The translations under genes were made by a program, and so were the position numbers. From the NCBI GenBank assembly GCA_946186175.1, contig CAMHMG010000184.1:1-6082 (forward strand): DNA of 6,082 nucleotides, in the 5' to 3' direction. Each line of letters opens with the position of its first letter. Positions within the stretch are counted from its first letter, which is position 1. The notes beneath the pieces were generated by a model. It was not told where the DNA came from. It saw only the letters and a list, made by a program, of their open reading frames with translations, and ran no database searches. Below are positions 4,922-6,082 of the stretch, piece by piece. The stretch is from an uncultured Clostridia bacterium (GTDB taxonomy: Bacteria; Bacillota; Clostridia; Lachnospirales; Lachnospiraceae).

Positions 4922-6082
4922 TTAGCCGACATTAACATTAAACGCATTCATCTGAGGATATACTGCGCTGTCACCAAGTTCTTCCTCTATTCTAAGGAGC
5001 TGATTATACTTAGCTACTCTCTCAGAACGGCTAGGTGCACCTGTCTTAATCTGACATGTGTTAAGTGCAACAGCAAGATCTGCTATAGTTGTATCTGCTG
5101 TCTCACCTGAACGATGTGAAGAAATAGCAGTGTATCCGGCTTTATGTGCCATCTTAATAGCTTCAAGAGTCTCAGATACAGAACCGATCTGATTAAGCTT
5201 AATAAGAATTGAATTAGCCGCACCAAGCTCAATACCCTTAGAAAGTCTCTCAGTATTAGTTACAAAGAGATCATCTCCAACAAGCTGAACCTTGTGACCG
5301 ATCTTCTCTGTCATCTTCTTCCAGCCTTCCCAATCCTCTTCATCAAGACCATCCTCGATAGATATGATCGGATACTTATCAACAAGTGACTCCCAGTGTG
5401 CTATAAGTTCATCAGAGGTGAACTCCTTACCTGACTTAGGCTGCTTGTAATAGCCTTTACCCTTCTCGCTCTTCCACTCAGAAGAAGCAGCGTCCATAGC
5501 GATCATAAAGTCTTTGCCCGGTTCAAAACCTGCAGCCTTGATAGCCTCTAATATCTTCTCAATGGCTTCCTCATCACTCTTAAGCTGATTAGGAGCGAAT
5601 CCTCCCTCATCACCAACTGCTGTAACATCACCCATATCTTTGATGAGGCTTCTTAACTTATGGAATACCTCTGCACACCATCTTAATGCTTCCTTAAATG
5701 TAGGCGCACCAACAGGCATGATCATGAATTCCTGTGTATCAACAGCACTGTCAGCATGTGCTCCACCATTTAAGATATTCATCATAGGAACAGGAAGCTT
5801 ATTGCCTGAAACTCCACCTAAGAATCTGTATAAAGGAATATCCAAAGCAATCGAAGCAGCTCTTGCAGCAGCAATAGATACAGCCAATATAGCGTTAGCT
5901 CCAAGATTAGATTTGTCCTTAGTACCGTCAGCCTTGATCATTGCAGCATCGACTGCATATGTGTCTGATGCATCCAATCCTATAAGCACATCATTGATAG
6001 TAGTGTTGATGTTTTCAACTGCTTTAGAAACACCTTTTCCAAGATAACGTTCTTTGTCTCCGTCACGAAGCTCTAACGCCTC
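4922..6082 (-). CDS. eno: Enolase (phosphopyruvate hydratase), N terminus off the right edge
   Basis: Enolase converts 2-phosphoglycerate to phosphoenolpyruvate in glycolysis in the cytoplasm, using Mg2+. The frame is open to the right edge, giving 386 residues. The visible part begins at EALELRDGDKERYLGKG, so about 46 residues are missing by comparison with E. coli enolase as I recall it. The expected motifs appear in order: QEFMI, the lid/catalytic GDEGGFAP, metal ligands in MDAASSEW, SIEDGLDEEDW and VGDDLFVTN, the signature ILIKLNQIGSVSET with the catalytic lysine, SHRSGET, and KTGAPSRSER near the C terminus. Nothing is truncated at the 3' end, and the stop TAA is at 4924-4922. The GTG at 5989 is an internal Val codon, not the start. 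It looks like a normal housekeeping gene, followed by its own terminator, and is probably unrelated in function to the genes downstream. Confidence 0.98.
   Translation of the reverse strand, partial: EALELRDGDKERYLGKGVSKAVENINTTINDVLIGLDASDTYAVDAAMIKADGTKDKSNLGANAILAVSIAAARAASIALDIPLYRFLGGVSGNKLPVPMMNILNGGAHADSAVDTQEFMIMPVGAPTFKEALRWCAEVFHKLRSLIKDMGDVTAVGDEGGFAPNQLKSDEEAIEKILEAIKAAGFEPGKDFMIAMDAASSEWKSEKGKGYYKQPKSGKEFTSDELIAHWESLVDKYPIISIEDGLDEEDWEGWKKMTEKIGHKVQLVGDDLFVTNTERLSKGIELGAANSILIKLNQIGSVSETLEAIKMAHKAGYTAISSHRSGETADTTIADLAVALNTCQIKTGAPSRSERVAKYNQLLRIEEELGDSAVYPQMNAFNVNVG

Noticed and set aside
5640..6047. Plus-strand open frame of 135 codons opposite enolase
   Set aside because: It lies entirely antisense to a well-conserved enolase, and its translation has no recognisable domain; it is a by-product of the codon use of eno.

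Overview
The window reads as chromosomal DNA from a low-GC Gram-positive bacterium, most likely a member of the Clostridia close to Lachnospiraceae. The support is the AT-rich composition, strong AGGAAAGG-type ribosome binding sites, the sequence style of the enolase and permease, and the HTH/aminotransferase fusion, an architecture I associate with this group. No rRNA or other taxonomic marker is present, so the assignment is an inference. Every convincing gene lies on the minus strand, so the order of transcription runs from the right edge to the left.

In that order the window holds: enolase (eno, 6082-4922, 5' end off the window), closed by a strong intrinsic terminator (about 4828-4867). 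Then comes a 476-base stretch without an intact gene (4921-4446). It contains a short open remnant that looks like the C-terminal end of a lost membrane protein (4814-4695), a second, bidirectional terminator (4635-4672), and a regulatory region with a well-formed promoter (-35 at 4536-4531, -10 at 4513-4508), repeated ATTGAACT boxes and an interrupted dyad. That promoter serves a fusion gene (4427-2847) with an XRE-type DNA-binding domain at the N terminus and a complete AlaA-like glutamate-pyruvate aminotransferase at the C terminus. An OmpR/PhoB-type response regulator (2813-2151) follows after 33 bases and a histidine kinase (2158-926) overlaps it by 8 bases, starting at TTG. After a 17-bp hairpin and a regulatory-looking leader, a FtsX-type ABC transporter permease (800 to beyond the left edge) begins.

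The two-component system and permease have the look of a signal-responsive export or antimicrobial-peptide resistance module. The ATPase partner is not in the window and may lie off the left edge. The fusion gene sits immediately upstream with no terminator between, so it is probably co-transcribed with the two-component system. The most interesting point is inside the fusion gene: a strong Shine-Dalgarno sequence and an ATG sit exactly at the domain junction, so the gene may make both the fusion and a free 405-residue aminotransferase. No tRNA, rRNA, CRISPR array or insertion sequence was seen.
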